From Candidatus Tokpelaia sp. JSC189 (GTDB lineage: Bacteria; Pseudomonadota; Alphaproteobacteria; Rhizobiales; Rhizobiaceae), in assembly GCA_003331045.1 (NCBI GenBank), contig QENA01000036.1, forward strand, positions 1-64,000: a stretch of DNA of 64,000 bases, in the 5' to 3' direction. Shown here in pieces: positions 18,386 through 29,739 of the stretch (position 1 is its first letter; every line of letters starts with the position of its first letter). The notes below the pieces were generated by a model, which worked only from the letters and a program-made list of their open reading frames with translations, had not been told where the DNA came from and made no database searches. The translations under genes were made by a program, and so were the position numbers.

Positions 18386-21130
18386 CTAATCCTCACCCTC
18401 CGTTTCATTTTCTGAAATACGCTCAACCGACATCACCTTCTCACCCTTTGCAGTATTGAAAATAATCACACCCTTGGTTGAACGCCCCGCAATGCGAATT
18501 CCTTCAACCGGCACACGGATAAGTTGACCTTTGTCAGAAACAAGCATAAGCTGGTCATTTGCATCAACTGGAAAAACTGCAACAAGCTTGCCGATTTCAT
18601 TGGTTCTGGATGTGTCAGTGGCCTTAATACCTTTGCCACCCCGGCCTGATACACGAAAATCATAGGAAGAGGCACGTTTACCGTAGCCAAATTCGCTAAC
18701 CGTCAAAACCATCTGTTCATAGGCCTGCAATTCTTCATAACGGGCATCATCCAAGACCAGATTAACCTCATCATCGGTAATTCCCTCATCATGAATAGCG
18801 ATATCATCCGCCTCAGCACCAGATGCACGTCGTTCAGCAATCGAACGCTTGATATAGGACGCCCGCTCTGCGGGTGTCGCATTAACATGAGAGAGGATCG
18901 CCATCGAAATAACCTTATCACTCTTGTCTAAATTAATACCCCGAACACCAATAGAACTGCGACCTGAAAAAATACGCACATCAGTCACCGGAAAACGGAT
19001 ACACCGGCCATTTTCCGTCGTTAGTAGCACATCATCATGAGCTGTGCAGGTTTCAACCGAAAGAATCTCGTCACCTTCCTCTTCCAGCTTCATGGCAATT
19101 TTGCCATTGCGGTTGATTTGCGAAAAATCCGACAGCTTATTACGCCGCACTGTACCTCGCGTTGTTGCAAACATTACATCAAGCTCACCCCAACTTGCCT
19201 CATCCTCCGGCAGGGGCATGATCGTAGTGATACACTCATCTTGCTGCAAAGGCAGCATATTGATAAGTGCCTTCCCACGTGATTGGGGGGTACCAATCGG
19301 CAGATGCCAAACCTTTTCCTTATATGCAATGCCGCGCGAAGAGAAGAAAAGTACCGGCTGGTGCGTGTTGGCAATAAAAAGCCATGTAACAAAATCCTCA
19401 TCCCTAGTTGCCATACCCGAACGGCCCTTGCCGCCGCGGCGCTGCGCACGGTAGGTTGAAAGCGGAACCCGCTTGATATAGCCTGTATGACTGACAGTCA
19501 CCACCATATCCTCACGTGCAATCAGGTCTTCATCATCAACATCAGCGCCGCCAATGCCAAAAGTTGTACGCCGCTCGGTGGAAAACTCATCACGCAAGGC
19601 CATCAATTCATCCTTGACAATTGCTAAAATACGGATCCGCGATGCCAAGATATCTAGATAAGAAGCAATTTCGGATCCGATTGTCTTCAGTTCACCGATA
19701 ATCTCATCACGTCCGAGCGCGGTAAGCCGTTGCAACCGCAGATCAAGAATGGCCCGCGCCTGTTTTTCTGAAAGATTATATGTATTATTTTCATGGATCA
19801 CATGGCGCGGATCATCAATCAAGCGGATAAGAGCTTTAACATCGGCAGATGGCCAACACCGCTCCATCAATTTCTGACGGGCTGTTGCCGGATCAAGAGC
19901 ACACCGGATAAAAGCGATCACTTCATCAATATTGTCAACAGTAATAGCAAGCCCGACCAAAACATGGGCACGTTCCCGCGCCTTATACAATAAGTACTTG
20001 GTACGGCGGGTGACAATTTCTTCACGGAAAGCGATAAAAGCGCGCAGGATGTCAAGCAATCCCATTTGCTCAGGGCGGCCACCATTCAATGCTACCATGT
20101 TGCAGCCGAAAGACGTCTGCAGCGACGTATAACGGTAAAGCTGGTTAAGGACCACATCGGCCTGCATATCACGCTTTAGCTCAATAACAACCCGATACCC
20201 TTCCCGGTCGGATTCATCACGCAGTTCAGCGATTCCTTCTATACGCTTTGCACGAACCAGTTCAGCTATCTTCTCTACCATAGATGCCTTATTCACCTGA
20301 TAGGGAATTTCTGTCACCACAATGGCTTCACGTTCATTGCGCATAGGCTCGATATCAACCTTCGCACGTATAATAATCGAACCACGGCCTGTTTCATAAG
20401 CGGCATGAATACCCGTACGCCCCAGAATGATGCCACCAGTCGGAAAATCTGGCCCAGGAATAATATCCATTATTTCCTCAATAGAAAGCGCTGGATCGTT
20501 AATCAGGGCAATGCAGCCATTAATTACCTCATTTAGATTATGCGGCGGAATATTGGTTGCCATACCAACAGCAATACCACCTGACCCGTTGACAAGCAGG
20601 TTAGGGAAATGGGCAGGAAGAACCATCGGCTCTTGTTCACGCCCGTCATAATTGGGCTGGAAGTCAACCGTTTCCTTGTCAAGGTCAGAAAGTAGCATTT
20701 CAGAGATCTTCTCAAGACGGCACTCAGTATAACGCATTGCTGCCGGTGGGTCACCATCAATTGAACCAAAATTGCCCTGCCCATCAATCAATGGATCACG
20801 TAAGGAAAAATCCTGCGCCATACGCACTAGCGCATCATAAATAGAAGCATCACCATGGGGATGGTATTTACCCATCACCTCACCGACTACACCTGCAGAT
20901 TTGCGATAAGCCCTGTTCCAAACAAGCCCCATCTCGTTCATAGCATAAAGAATGCGGCGATGAACCGGCTTAAAACCATCACGGACATCCGGCAGCGCAC
21001 GCGAAACAATTACGCTCATCGCATAATCGAGATACGAACGCTGCATCTCTTCAATAATATTTACAGGCTCAACACCATATACATTGCCGACTTCCGGCGG
21101 CGGGATCGGATTACTCACGGGCGCAACCAA
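18386..21130 (-). CDS. gyrA: DNA gyrase subunit A
   Basis: Breakage-reunion subunit of DNA gyrase, 914 residues. The N-terminal winged-helix/tower region carries the catalytic tyrosine in AAMRYTE (Tyr134). The C-terminal beta-pinwheel has the GyrA box [10 protein letters not shown]. The quinolone-resistance region reads [17 protein letters not shown]: the position of E. coli Ser83 is Ala (Ala95 here, codon 20846-20848), and Asp87 is kept. The frame opens at a TTG (21130); a GTG at 21118 is an alternative, and neither has a strong Shine-Dalgarno. Conserved sequence begins at [21 protein letters not shown] long acidic insert (about residues 715-745) lies in the C-terminal domain. Confidence 0.97.
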   Translation of the reverse strand: MVAPVSNPIPPPEVGNVYGVEPVNIIEEMQRSYLDYAMSVIVSRALPDVRDGFKPVHRRILYAMNEMGLVWNRAYRKSAGVVGEVMGKYHPHGDASIYDALVRMAQDFSLRDPLIDGQGNFGSIDGDPPAAMRYTECRLEKISEMLLSDLDKETVDFQPNYDGREQEPMVLPAHFPNLLVNGSGGIAVGMATNIPPHNLNEVINGCIALINDPALSIEEIMDIIPGPDFPTGGIILGRTGIHAAYETGRGSIIIRAKVDIEPMRNEREAIVVTEIPYQVNKASMVEKIAELVRAKRIEGIAELRDESDREGYRVVIELKRDMQADVVLNQLYRYTSLQTSFGCNMVALNGGRPEQMGLLDILRAFIAFREEIVTRRTKYLLYKARERAHVLVGLAITVDNIDEVIAFIRCALDPATARQKLMERCWPSADVKALIRLIDDPRHVIHENNTYNLSEKQARAILDLRLQRLTALGRDEIIGELKTIGSEIASYLDILASRIRILAIVKDELMALRDEFSTERRTTFGIGGADVDDEDLIAREDMVVTVSHTGYIKRVPLSTYRAQRRGGKGRSGMATRDEDFVTWLFIANTHQPVLFFSSRGIAYKEKVWHLPIGTPQSRGKALINMLPLQQDECITTIMPLPEDEASWGELDVMFATTRGTVRRNKLSDFSQINRNGKIAMKLEEEGDEILSVETCTAHDDVLLTTENGRCIRFPVTDVRIFSGRSSIGVRGINLDKSDKVISMAILSHVNATPAERASYIKRSIAERRASGAEADDIAIHDEGITDDEVNLVLDDARYEELQAYEQMVLTVSEFGYGKRASSYDFRVSGRGGKGIKATDTSRTNEIGKLVAVFPVDANDQLMLVSDKGQLIRVPVEGIRIAGRSTKGVIIFNTAKGEKVMSVERISENETEGED

Positions 21131-21429
21131 TTCTTATAATATAATAAAGATTCAAGCATACTTCCAACTTATAGACAATATCTTCACAAAATGCCAACTG
21201 CAGCATTATGCAGACTTGCAAAAACATAATTTTACTTGAACGGATTAAAATTATCAGGACAAAAAACAGCGAATAAATCCACAATGCCCCCACAGAAGTG
21301 GACCAAAAAGATATTTTCCAATCTACCCTTAGATCATTGTCATAAAATTTAACAGAAGAGGGGTCTTGTTTCCTATAAAGAAGGAACCTTATAACTGCCA
21401 TCATGTCATTATTTCCCTGAGAAAAACTA

Positions 21430-22062
21430 ATGATCCTAGACGACAACCTACTCAACACTTTTATCACGCTTCTGGTCGTCATTGATCCTCCAGGAATCAT
21501 ACCTGTTTTTCTGGTACTGACTGTCGGCATGAACCGAAATGAGCAGCGCCAAACAGCGTTGACAGCCTCCTGCATTTCATTCAGTATATTAATTGTGTTT
21601 GCCTTTGCCGGTATGTCAATCTTAACCACACTGGGCATATCACTTGGGGCCTTTCGTATCGCAGGAGGTATTCTGCTTTTCTTCATTGCCTTTGAAATGA
21701 TTTTTGAAAAACGAGCAGAACGTAAGGAAAAAACAGTCGAAGTCGCAATCACACGCGATCATATTCGTAATATTGCTGCCTTTCCGCTGGCAATACCCCT
21801 GATAGCCGGACCAGGTACAATCTCTGCAACTATCCTAATGGCCAGCAAGCATCACGGTCTGGATGGAGCCATAGCAACACTGCTTGTTGCAGGTGGAGCA
21901 ACTTTAACCTGCTATTTATTTATGATACTTGCTTCACCAGTTGAAAAAATCATCGGCGGTACGGGACGTTCAATCGTTACGAGATTGTCCGGGGTTCTGC
22001 TGGCTGCGCTTGCCGTCCAGTTTGTCGCTGACGGTATCCGAACTTTGTTTTCCGATGGCTGA
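21430..22062 (+). CDS. MarC family (UPF0056) membrane protein
   Basis: Six-helix inner-membrane protein of 210 residues in the MarC/SnatA (NAAT) family. Conserved parts include LVVIDPPGIIPVFLVLT near the N-terminus, GAFRIAGGILLFFIAFEM and FPLAIPLIAGPGTISATIL. MarC itself is of uncertain function; some relatives move neutral amino acids. It is divergent from gyrA, with about 300 bases between them that hold the promoters of both. Its stop lies seven bases from the stop of the convergent ATP12 gene. Confidence 0.9.
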   Translation: MILDDNLLNTFITLLVVIDPPGIIPVFLVLTVGMNRNEQRQTALTASCISFSILIVFAFAGMSILTTLGISLGAFRIAGGILLFFIAFEMIFEKRAERKEKTVEVAITRDHIRNIAAFPLAIPLIAGPGTISATILMASKHHGLDGAIATLLVAGGATLTCYLFMILASPVEKIIGGTGRSIVTRLSGVLLAALAVQFVADGIRTLFSDG

Positions 22063-22069
22063 GGTATTT

Positions 22070-22849
22070 TCAGATGGTAGCCAGAACGGCCACAGCAGCA
22101 TGCATTTCATTTTTACGGTAACTGCGGTGCGCCATGGCTTCTATATCCTGACCCCATTGCTCCGCTGTCCAGTCCTCATCAAGATAAGCCAACCGCCATC
22201 CCTTGGCAATATCAATTTCGCCCGTAGCTATGCCCAAAGCAATCAGTGCAGAACCAGTCAATGTTGTTATGGCATGCAATGCTGCCAAAGCAAAAGGCGA
22301 AGTAAACCTACGCAGATATAGGCTGACTGCCAAAACCGCTTCATATGGCTGTTCAATATGCATAACGCCTTCCCCAATTACAAAATATGCACCAATTTCC
22401 CTTTCTACCCAATCAAGTAGTGGATTCCATTGCTCATTTTGCCGAATAGCTAGCTTACGTGGGCTTACTGCCCGGTAAAAAAGCATATCGGTTGCAACAA
22501 AGCGCAGTATATCTTCCACTATCGGCTGGGAATCATCAACGATACCATCAATAACTGTATTGGCTAGACGGGTCACCGGCATCAGGGCCCGATCAATCAC
22601 TTCTCGTTGTAACCGGAATTCATCAGCAATAAGATCTGCTAATGCCTTAGTCGGCAGATTGAGCGGGCGTAGTGCCGGTGTCATCACCCTGCTTCCATCC
22701 AACAGAACTGCAAACCCATCCTCATACCCATACGGCGCAGCAGAAACCTCCTTATAAAACCGCTTTGGCAATGGAATTTTCATCTGCTCTCGCACTTTTC
22801 TAGCCGAATCAGCTATCCTATTCATAGCATCAGTGAAAATATCGTGCAT
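22070..22849 (-). CDS. ATP12 family F1-ATPase assembly chaperone
   Basis: 259-residue homologue of mitochondrial Atp12 (ATPAF2), which binds F1 alpha subunits during F1 assembly. It is typical of alphaproteobacteria. Family segments seen: PKRFYKEVSAAPYG, GFAVLLDGSRVMTPALRPL, LADLIADEF, and the C-terminal GWRLAYLDEDWTAEQWG with the conserved acidic residues. The ATG at 22849 is supported by AGGGA eight bases upstream. It is downstream of the rluC-type gene on the same strand, with a 90-base gap. Confidence 0.93.
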   Translation of the reverse strand: MHDIFTDAMNRIADSARKVREQMKIPLPKRFYKEVSAAPYGYEDGFAVLLDGSRVMTPALRPLNLPTKALADLIADEFRLQREVIDRALMPVTRLANTVIDGIVDDSQPIVEDILRFVATDMLFYRAVSPRKLAIRQNEQWNPLLDWVEREIGAYFVIGEGVMHIEQPYEAVLAVSLYLRRFTSPFALAALHAITTLTGSALIALGIATGEIDIAKGWRLAYLDEDWTAEQWGQDIEAMAHRSYRKNEMHAAVAVLATI

Positions 22850-22938
22850 GATGTTGTCCCTATATCAAATGCGTGAAGATAATGGCGGAATTTGTGCAAA
22901 GTATGCTGCATATCAATCTATCTCAATGGGTTAAGCAC

Positions 22939-23976
22939 TCATATCTTTTGAGAAAAACTCCTTGAAATAAACATTTTTTCCTTAAATTTCTTATCAGCGG
23001 TTGTTTCATCAAAACCAAGCAGATTAAAGGATTGCACCATATGCGGCGGCAAGGATGCAATTACATCCAGTGTCCCACCGGATGGATTGGGAATACGAAT
23101 ACGGCGGGCATGCAAATGCAGACGGTTCTGTATACCGCCCGGAAAAACCCAGTTTTTATCAGCATAAAAATATTTCGCATCGCCAATTATAGGATGGCCG
23201 ATATAAGCAGCATGGACACGTAACTGGTGCGTACGCCCAGTATAAGGTTCCATTTCCAGCCAAGAAATACTGCGGCCCGCGGTATCAACTATGCGATAAT
23301 AGGAAACAGCATGGTCAGCATTAAGCTCACCATGAGCGCACACATTTATTCGATCTCCCTGCGAATCGATTTCCTTAGCCAACCAAGTGGAAATTTTATC
23401 CTGTTTTTTGCGTGGCACATCTTGCACCAGCGCCCAGTAAAGCTTTTTTATATCACGGGCCCGGAAAGAAGCTGTGAGCGCACGTGCAGCTGAACGCGTA
23501 CGGGCAACAATCAAAATACCCGAAGTATCACGATCGATTCGGTGCACAAGGCGAGGCTTTTCACCTTTCTTGTTGCGCCATGCCTCCAGCATACCATCCA
23601 TATGACGCGAAACACCGGATCCTCCCTGAACAGCAAGCCCTGCGGGCTTGTTGAATACAAATATCTTGCTATCCTCGTAAAGTAGCATTTGCGACAGCAG
23701 ATCATCATTTTTGGAGTCACGAATAGTATGATTTCTCAATGGCACCTTTATTTCTTCATCAACGCTGAGCGGCGGCACACGGATTATCTGACCAGAGTGA
23801 ATCCGCGTATCTGATCTGGCGCGCGCGCCATCAAGCCTGATCTGTCCGGAGCGCAGTAGCTTCTGCAAGGAACCGAAAACAAGACCGGGATAATGCATCT
23901 TAAACCACCGATCCAATCGCATATCAGCTTCATCTTCGCCAATTTTTTTCAATTCAACGGTCTTGCCAATAACCAT
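22939..23976 (-). CDS. RluA-family 23S rRNA pseudouridine synthase (RluC-like)
   Basis: Pseudouridine synthase, 345 residues. An N-terminal S4 RNA-binding domain (RLDRWFKMHYPGL, RSGQIRLDGARA) precedes the catalytic domain, whose motif HRIDRDTSGILIVART contains the catalytic Asp. The C-terminal PYTGRTHQLRVHAAYIGHPI is also characteristic. RluC modifies 955, 2504 and 2580 of E. coli 23S rRNA; the exact target here is inferred. The GGGAG site lies right before a first ATG (23982), so the second ATG at 23976 (MVIGKTVEL) is the better start. Confidence 0.9.
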   Translation of the reverse strand: MVIGKTVELKKIGEDEADMRLDRWFKMHYPGLVFGSLQKLLRSGQIRLDGARARSDTRIHSGQIIRVPPLSVDEEIKVPLRNHTIRDSKNDDLLSQMLLYEDSKIFVFNKPAGLAVQGGSGVSRHMDGMLEAWRNKKGEKPRLVHRIDRDTSGILIVARTRSAARALTASFRARDIKKLYWALVQDVPRKKQDKISTWLAKEIDSQGDRINVCAHGELNADHAVSYYRIVDTAGRSISWLEMEPYTGRTHQLRVHAAYIGHPIIGDAKYFYADKNWVFPGGIQNRLHLHARRIRIPNPSGGTLDVIASLPPHMVQSFNLLGFDETTADKKFKEKMFISRSFSQKI

Positions 23977-24091
23977 TATCATCTCCCTAGGGCACCTAGT
24001 GGACCATTTTGAGAATATACTCCATTACAATGGTAGCGATGGAGGAATTCCGATCTGATTATCTTGTCATGGCTTTTATAAAGCACTTTAG

Positions 24092-24125
24092 AATTTCACA
24101 TCTCATTACAGTCAGATGTGAAATT
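24092..24125. repeat. Perfect 12-bp inverted repeat between rluC and ndvA
   Basis: AATTTCACATCT (24092-24103), a ten-base loop, and AGATGTGAAATT (24114-24125). The stem extends with wobble pairs on both sides and a short T-run follows on the plus strand. It lies between two divergent genes where no terminator is expected, so it could be an operator, an attenuator in the ndvA leader, or the end of a small RNA. Symmetry is certain; function is not. Confidence 0.8.
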
Positions 24126-24234
24126 TTGTGTCAAAAGCCCCATGCATTAGTTGTATCTCTGCCTATATAATTGAATTCAGTATCGAACAGAATATTATTT
24201 TCTGCCAGTATGGCCATACAGGAGCCAATCTGAA

Positions 24235-26022
24235 GTGTCATTATTCAAAACCTATCAGCGAGCTCTTTCCTACCTATGGACAGAGAAACATGCCTTTTTA
24301 TCGATCTGCATTGCCAATATCGTACTGGCAATAATCACCATTGCTGAACCAATTCTGTTTGGTCATGTGATTGATTCCATTGCAGCAAAAACCAAAGTTT
24401 TCGTGACGCTAGCCATATGGGTAGGATTTGGTATTTTCAATATTATTGCCTATATTCTTGTAGCCCGCGGTGCTGACCGGCTGACCCATCGCTGCCGGCT
24501 TGCAGTCATAACGCAGTCTTTTGAGGAAATTATCAGGATGCCACTCTTCTGGCACCAGCAACACGGCACATCCAATGCACTGCACACCCTTATCCGCGCA
24601 ACAGATGCACTAACAAATATCTGGCTGGAATTCATGCGACAGCACCTTTCAACATTCGTTGCGCTTGTAATTTTGATTCCAACAGCAATTGCTCTAGACT
24701 GGCGACTTTCCATGGTGCTAATCGTGCTCGGCGTCATGTATATGATGATTGCCCGTCTTGTTATGCGCAAAACCAAGTATGGCCAAGCTGCACTTGAACA
24801 CCATTATCACATTTTTTTTAATCATGTTGCTGATTCCATCAGCAATGTTGCGGTCGTGCAGAGTTATAACCACCTCAATGAAGAGGTGCGCTTCCTTCGC
24901 AATCAAGCAGTCAATCTCCTGAAAGGGCAATATCCTGTTCTCAACTGGTGGGCACTGGCAAGTGGCCTTAACCGCATGGCGGCTACCATTTCTATGGTTA
25001 TGGTGCTGCTTCTGGGTGCCTTTTTGGTTACACGCGGGCAACTACAGATTGGTGATGTGGTGACTTTTATCGGTTTTGCCCAATTGATAATCGGTCGCCT
25101 TGACCAAATTTCCGCCTTTATCAATCTAGCCGCCTCTTCCCGTGCCAAACTTGAAGAATTCTTTGAGATAGCTGATTCAGAGCACACTAATATTGAAACA
25201 GAAAAATTACCAAATCTTCATAACATCAAAGGCCATGTCCGATTTGACAAGGTCACTTACAAATTTGAAAAAACAGGCCAAGGTATCTTTGATATTTCCT
25301 TTGAAGTTGAACCAGGACAGACTGTCGCCATTATAGGGCCGACAGGTGCAGGCAAAACAACGCTTATTAATCTTCTCCAGCGAGTTTATGACCCTGATGC
25401 GGGACATATCAGCATTGATGGCATTGATACGTGTACAGTCTCACGCGAATCGCTTCGTGAAGCGCTTGCTACTGTGTTTCAAGATACAGGTCTTTTTAAT
25501 CGCTCGATCGATGCTAATATCCGTATCGGTCGGATTAATGCCAGCCAAGTGCAGGTACACAAGGCGGCAAAAGCTGCTGCTGCCCATGATTTTATCATGG
25601 GCAAAAGCGAGGGCTATGACACAATTGTCGGCGAGCGGGGATCACAACTTTCAGGTGGGGAGCGGCAAAGACTAGCCATCGCCCGTGCTGTCCTGAAAAA
25701 TACACCGATTCTTGTGCTTGATGAAGCAACAAGCGCCCTTGATGTCAAAACGGAAGCACACGTAAAAAAGGCTTTAGATATGCTAAGCCGAAACCGGACT
25801 ACTTTTGTGATTACGCATCGCCTATCTACTATCCGCAACGCAGACATCATTCTGTTCATGGAACATGGCAGACTAGTGGAAAAAGGCAATTTCCATGAAC
25901 TTGCAGCCAAAGGAGACTATTTTAGCTCGTTTTTAAGAGCTGGGGGCCTAACTTTCGACGAATCTATACCTAACCAGAAGACAAACAACGCTATACCCTT
26001 TTCCAGAAAGAATATTAAATAA
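24235..26022 (+). CDS. ndvA: Cyclic beta-1,2-glucan ABC exporter (NdvA/ChvA type)
   Basis: Half-size ABC exporter of 595 residues with fused membrane and ATPase parts. The family exports cyclic beta-1,2-glucan to the periplasm, needed for osmoadaptation and host interaction in Brucella, Agrobacterium and Sinorhizobium. About six membrane helices (residues 20-300) precede the ATPase domain. Walker A GPTGAGKTT, signature LSGGERQRLAIARA and Walker B ILVLDEATSALD are intact. The start is the GTG at 24235 (first residues MSLFKTYQRALSYLW), with AGGAG upstream. The cyclic glucan synthase gene is not in this window. The match to NdvA is from memory of the N-terminal half, so another exporter substrate cannot be excluded. 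Confidence 0.85.
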   Translation: MSLFKTYQRALSYLWTEKHAFLSICIANIVLAIITIAEPILFGHVIDSIAAKTKVFVTLAIWVGFGIFNIIAYILVARGADRLTHRCRLAVITQSFEEIIRMPLFWHQQHGTSNALHTLIRATDALTNIWLEFMRQHLSTFVALVILIPTAIALDWRLSMVLIVLGVMYMMIARLVMRKTKYGQAALEHHYHIFFNHVADSISNVAVVQSYNHLNEEVRFLRNQAVNLLKGQYPVLNWWALASGLNRMAATISMVMVLLLGAFLVTRGQLQIGDVVTFIGFAQLIIGRLDQISAFINLAASSRAKLEEFFEIADSEHTNIETEKLPNLHNIKGHVRFDKVTYKFEKTGQGIFDISFEVEPGQTVAIIGPTGAGKTTLINLLQRVYDPDAGHISIDGIDTCTVSRESLREALATVFQDTGLFNRSIDANIRIGRINASQVQVHKAAKAAAAHDFIMGKSEGYDTIVGERGSQLSGGERQRLAIARAVLKNTPILVLDEATSALDVKTEAHVKKALDMLSRNRTTFVITHRLSTIRNADIILFMEHGRLVEKGNFHELAAKGDYFSSFLRAGGLTFDESIPNQKTNNAIPFSRKNIK

Positions 26023-26216
26023 GAAGCCTCTTAGCAGAAATAATAGCCGCACCGACGATCGTGGGAGCCAAACGCGGTACTTTCTTCCATGGTCATCCGG
26101 TTGATAATTTATAGCCTCAATACCCTGCTGCTGAGCGTCAAATATCTGTAAGACTAGGGATTAGTTCCCGCCCCCACCATTGACAGTTATGATTCCAAAT
26201 GCCTACGCCAAGGCAA

Positions 26217-26468
26217 TATTAATCCATATTGTTTTCTGGTGAAGGATTAGGGATGAAGGTTATTTCTTGTAAGGAGTGCATGCGGGCTTATTTCTAGCTG
26301 CCTGTATGGTAGGGATCGCCTTTCATACAGCGTGCGCTGGTTACCTTCGGGCAGCAAAGAGTGCAGGCATCGCCTTAAGCCCGGTTCTCTTGTTGAAAAC
26401 TCATCTGCCTTGGTGGCCAGAACCAGACGCATTGTCCGGGCCAAACCATAACATCGGTGTCCTTGCCT
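26217..26468 (+). repeat. Dispersed repeat family, copy B (27-base internal deletion)
   Basis: About 252 bases matching copies A and C. It starts TATTAATCC, carries the micro-frame coding MKVISCKECMRAYF with a stop right after, then the frame starting MVGIAFHTACAGYLR, and ends GTGTCCTTGCC. Relative to A and C it lacks about 27 bases between short TA-containing repeats (CTGCCTGTA joined to TGGTAGGG). It lies between the 3' ends of ndvA and uvrA and is opposite in orientation to copy A. Confidence 0.9.
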
Positions 26469-26593
26469 AAAATTGGAGAAGAAGCTTCTTTTAGTAGGAT
26501 GCATCCCACCTTCAGAGTAATTTCTGATCCAGCCACAATAGGCCACAATATCTGAAGCGGATACCGTAAGACAATAATGATCCTGCATCAGGA

Positions 26594-29500
26594 TTAACGC
26601 TGGATGGGCCGTTTTTTCAGTAGCTCTTTCAGAAATTGTCCTGTATAAGAATTCTTTTCATTAACGATGTCTTCCGGCCGCCCAACAGCAACAATTCTGC
26701 CACCACCATTACCACCTTCCGGTCCAAGATCAATAATCCAGTCAGCGGTCTTGATGACTTCAAGGTTATGCTCAATTATTGCCACGGTATTTCCCTGATC
26801 CACCAATTCCCGCAAAACCTCGAGCAGTTTGGCAATATCATGAAAATGTAGCCCAGTTGTCGGCTCATCCAATATATAAAGCGTACGGCCTGTCGCTTTG
26901 CGAGAAAGTTCCTTTGCCAGTTTGACACGCTGAGCCTCACCACCTGAAAGAGTCGTAGCCTGCTGACCAATCCTGATATAGCCAAGGCCCACTTTCACGA
27001 GTGTTTCAAGTTTGCCATATATAGCTGGAACGGCGGAAAAGAAAGCCGATCCCTCTTCTACCGTCATATCAAGTATATTGGCAATCGATTTGTCCTTAAA
27101 GGTAATCTCCAATGTCTCACGGTTATAACGCTTACCATGACAGACATCACAGGTCACATAAACATCCGGCAGAAAGTGCATTTCAATTTTGATGACGCCA
27201 TCGCCATGACAAGCTTCGCAGCGCCCACCTTTGACATTGAAAGAAAAACGTCCCAGCTGATAACCCCGGGCCTTTGCTTCTGGCAGACCGGCAAACCAGT
27301 CGCGGATTGGAGTAAAGGCACCGGTATATGTTGCCGGATTGGAGCGCGGCGTGCGACCGATCGGCGACTGGTTTATATCAATAATCTTATCGATAAATTC
27401 CAACCCCTCTATCCTGTTATAGGCAGCTGGGTGCTCACGGTTTCCCTGAATATGCCGGGATGCCGCTCTGAACAAGGTTTCAATCAAAAACGTTGATTTT
27501 CCGCCCCCTGAAACACCAGTCACACAAGTAAATGTGCCAATCGGTATTTCTGCTGTGATATTTTTCAAGTTATTTCCGCAGGCACCGATCACTTTGATGC
27601 ATTTTTTCTTGTCAATTTTGCGCTGTACAGCAGGAATTGCCACCTCCATCTCGCCCGAAAGATAGCGTCCCGTAAGCGAATGAGGACTATCCATGATCTT
27701 CTGAGGAGTACCATGGGCAATAACCTCACCGCCATAAATACCAGCAGCGGGCCCTATATCTACCACATAATCAGCGGTCAAAATTGCATCCTCATCATGT
27801 TCAACCACAATCACTGTATTACCGAGATCGCGCAAATGGCGCAGCGTGTCGAGAAGCCGTGCATTATCACGCTGATGCAAACCTATTGATGGTTCATCCA
27901 GTACATAAAGCACACCTGTAAGCCCTGCACCAATCTGTGATGCGAGCCGGATACGCTGGCTTTCCCCTCCCGAAAGGGTTCCCGAACTGCGTGCAAGCGT
28001 CAGGTAATCAAGCCCCACATCATTGAGAAACCGCAAACGCTCGCGGATTTCCTTTAGAATACGTACTGCAATACCCCGCTGCTTAGGACTGAATGTCCTA
28101 TCAATTTCCTGAAACCACTGATCTGCTTTGAAAATTGACATCTCAGTCACCTGCCCAATATGCAACCCACCAATTTTGACAGCAAGCGCCTCAGGTTTGA
28201 GACGATACCCATGACAGGAGAGACAGAGGGTTGATGACATATAGCGCTCAATTTCTTCGCGCGCGGAAATTGAATCTGTTCCCTTCCAGCGCCGCTCCAT
28301 GTTGGGAATAACACCTTCAAACGGTTTATCCACCGCATAAAAACGTGTCCCGTCATTATGAACAAAATGGATTTCCCTATTGCCTGTGCCATAAAGAATA
28401 ACATTTCGTGCTTTTTCTGAAAGCTTTTTCCAAGTATCGGTCAGTTTGAAACCATATGCATTCCCAATTGCTTCAAGAATTTTGTTATAATAGGCAGAAG
28501 AAGAGCGCGACCACAGTGCAATTGCCCATGTTTTCAATGTGGCATTTTCATCAGGCAATATCAGTGAAGGATTTATCGCCTGACGTACGCCTAGCCCATC
28601 ACAAGCTGAACAGGCCCCGAACGGATTGTTGAAGGAAAAAAGACGAGGCTCAACCTCAGGAATTGTAAAATTCGATATCGGACAAGTAAATTTTTCCGAA
28701 AAAAGAATATGTTCATGCGTATCATTCTTTGATCTTTTGGAAAATTGGCAGGCCTGTTCATCTTCCAAAAAAGGTCTATCAGCAAATTCGGCAATTGTCA
28801 GTCCGTTGGAAAGACACAAACTCGTTTCAAGACTGTCAGCAAGGCGGGTCGTCAAGCCATCACGCACCACGACGCGGTCTACCACTACGTCAATGTCGTG
28901 CTTATATTTCTTATCAAGTGCAGGGACATTGGAAATGTCATAAAAAATACCATCCACCTTGACACGCTGAAAGCCTTTTTTCTGCAGATCTGCAAATTCC
29001 TTACGGTATTCACCTTTTCGCCCACGTGCAATCGGTGCCATAATTAGCAGACGCGTTCCTTCTCGCAGCGCCATCACCCGGTCAACCATCTCAGTTACCG
29101 TTTGACTTTCAATCGGCAATCCGGTTGCTGGCGAATAAGGCACACCGACCCGTGCAAAGAGAAGCCGCATATAATCATAAATTTCTGTAACCGTTCCAAC
29201 GGTTGAACGTGGATTGCGGCTAGTGGTTTTCTGTTCGATGGAAATAGCTGGTGAAAGGCCATCAATCTGGTCAACGTCCGGTTTTTGCATCATCTCCAGA
29301 AACTGACGGGCATAAGCTGAAAGACTTTCAACATAACGCCTCTGACCTTCAGCATAAATAGTATCAAAAGCAAGAGACGACTTGCCTGATCCCGAAAGGC
29401 CGGTTATGATGATCAGTTTATCTCGTGGCAAATCAAGGTCAATATTCTTCAAATTATGTTCACGTGCACCACGTATCGAAATATATTTTCTCTCAGGCAT
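26594..29500 (-). CDS. uvrA: Excinuclease ABC subunit A
   Basis: Damage-recognition ATPase of nucleotide excision repair, 968 residues. Two ABC modules: Walker [15 protein letters not shown] near residue 31 and [13 protein letters not shown] near 660, with signatures [12 protein letters not shown] and [15 protein letters not shown]. Zinc-binding cysteine pairs are present (CSACDGLG with CLSCHGYR, and CEACHGDG with [10 protein letters not shown]). The ATG at 29500 starts [19 protein letters not shown], the family N-terminus. It is divergent from ssb, the classic uvrA/ssb arrangement. I looked for the alphaproteobacterial LexA box (GTTC-N7-GTTC) in the shared region and did not find one. Confidence 0.97.
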   Translation of the reverse strand: MPERKYISIRGAREHNLKNIDLDLPRDKLIIITGLSGSGKSSLAFDTIYAEGQRRYVESLSAYARQFLEMMQKPDVDQIDGLSPAISIEQKTTSRNPRSTVGTVTEIYDYMRLLFARVGVPYSPATGLPIESQTVTEMVDRVMALREGTRLLIMAPIARGRKGEYRKEFADLQKKGFQRVKVDGIFYDISNVPALDKKYKHDIDVVVDRVVVRDGLTTRLADSLETSLCLSNGLTIAEFADRPFLEDEQACQFSKRSKNDTHEHILFSEKFTCPISNFTIPEVEPRLFSFNNPFGACSACDGLGVRQAINPSLILPDENATLKTWAIALWSRSSSAYYNKILEAIGNAYGFKLTDTWKKLSEKARNVILYGTGNREIHFVHNDGTRFYAVDKPFEGVIPNMERRWKGTDSISAREEIERYMSSTLCLSCHGYRLKPEALAVKIGGLHIGQVTEMSIFKADQWFQEIDRTFSPKQRGIAVRILKEIRERLRFLNDVGLDYLTLARSSGTLSGGESQRIRLASQIGAGLTGVLYVLDEPSIGLHQRDNARLLDTLRHLRDLGNTVIVVEHDEDAILTADYVVDIGPAAGIYGGEVIAHGTPQKIMDSPHSLTGRYLSGEMEVAIPAVQRKIDKKKCIKVIGACGNNLKNITAEIPIGTFTCVTGVSGGGKSTFLIETLFRAASRHIQGNREHPAAYNRIEGLEFIDKIIDINQSPIGRTPRSNPATYTGAFTPIRDWFAGLPEAKARGYQLGRFSFNVKGGRCEACHGDGVIKIEMHFLPDVYVTCDVCHGKRYNRETLEITFKDKSIANILDMTVEEGSAFFSAVPAIYGKLETLVKVGLGYIRIGQQATTLSGGEAQRVKLAKELSRKATGRTLYILDEPTTGLHFHDIAKLLEVLRELVDQGNTVAIIEHNLEVIKTADWIIDLGPEGGNGGGRIVAVGRPEDIVNEKNSYTGQFLKELLKKRPIQR

Positions 29501-29739
29501 AAAAATTCCAGATGCTGGAAGGAATAAAAAAGAATATTTCTTTTGAAATAAATATATTTGTTTCCAAATTCAATCAACAAACGTATCTTTCATGCATTTT
29601 CTATAGCCAGATGATATAAATTTACGGAAATAGGGAAAAATTTTCTAAAGAAAAAAATATCCAACAGTAGGAATAATTCTGCCACAATGACATTGTATAT
29701 ATGCTTCAATATATCATCTCAATTCTTATGGAGCAGACA

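Noticed and set aside
29501..29739. LexA box between uvrA and ssb
   Set aside because: I searched by eye for GTTC-N7-GTTC and its complement and found none; the same holds for recA.
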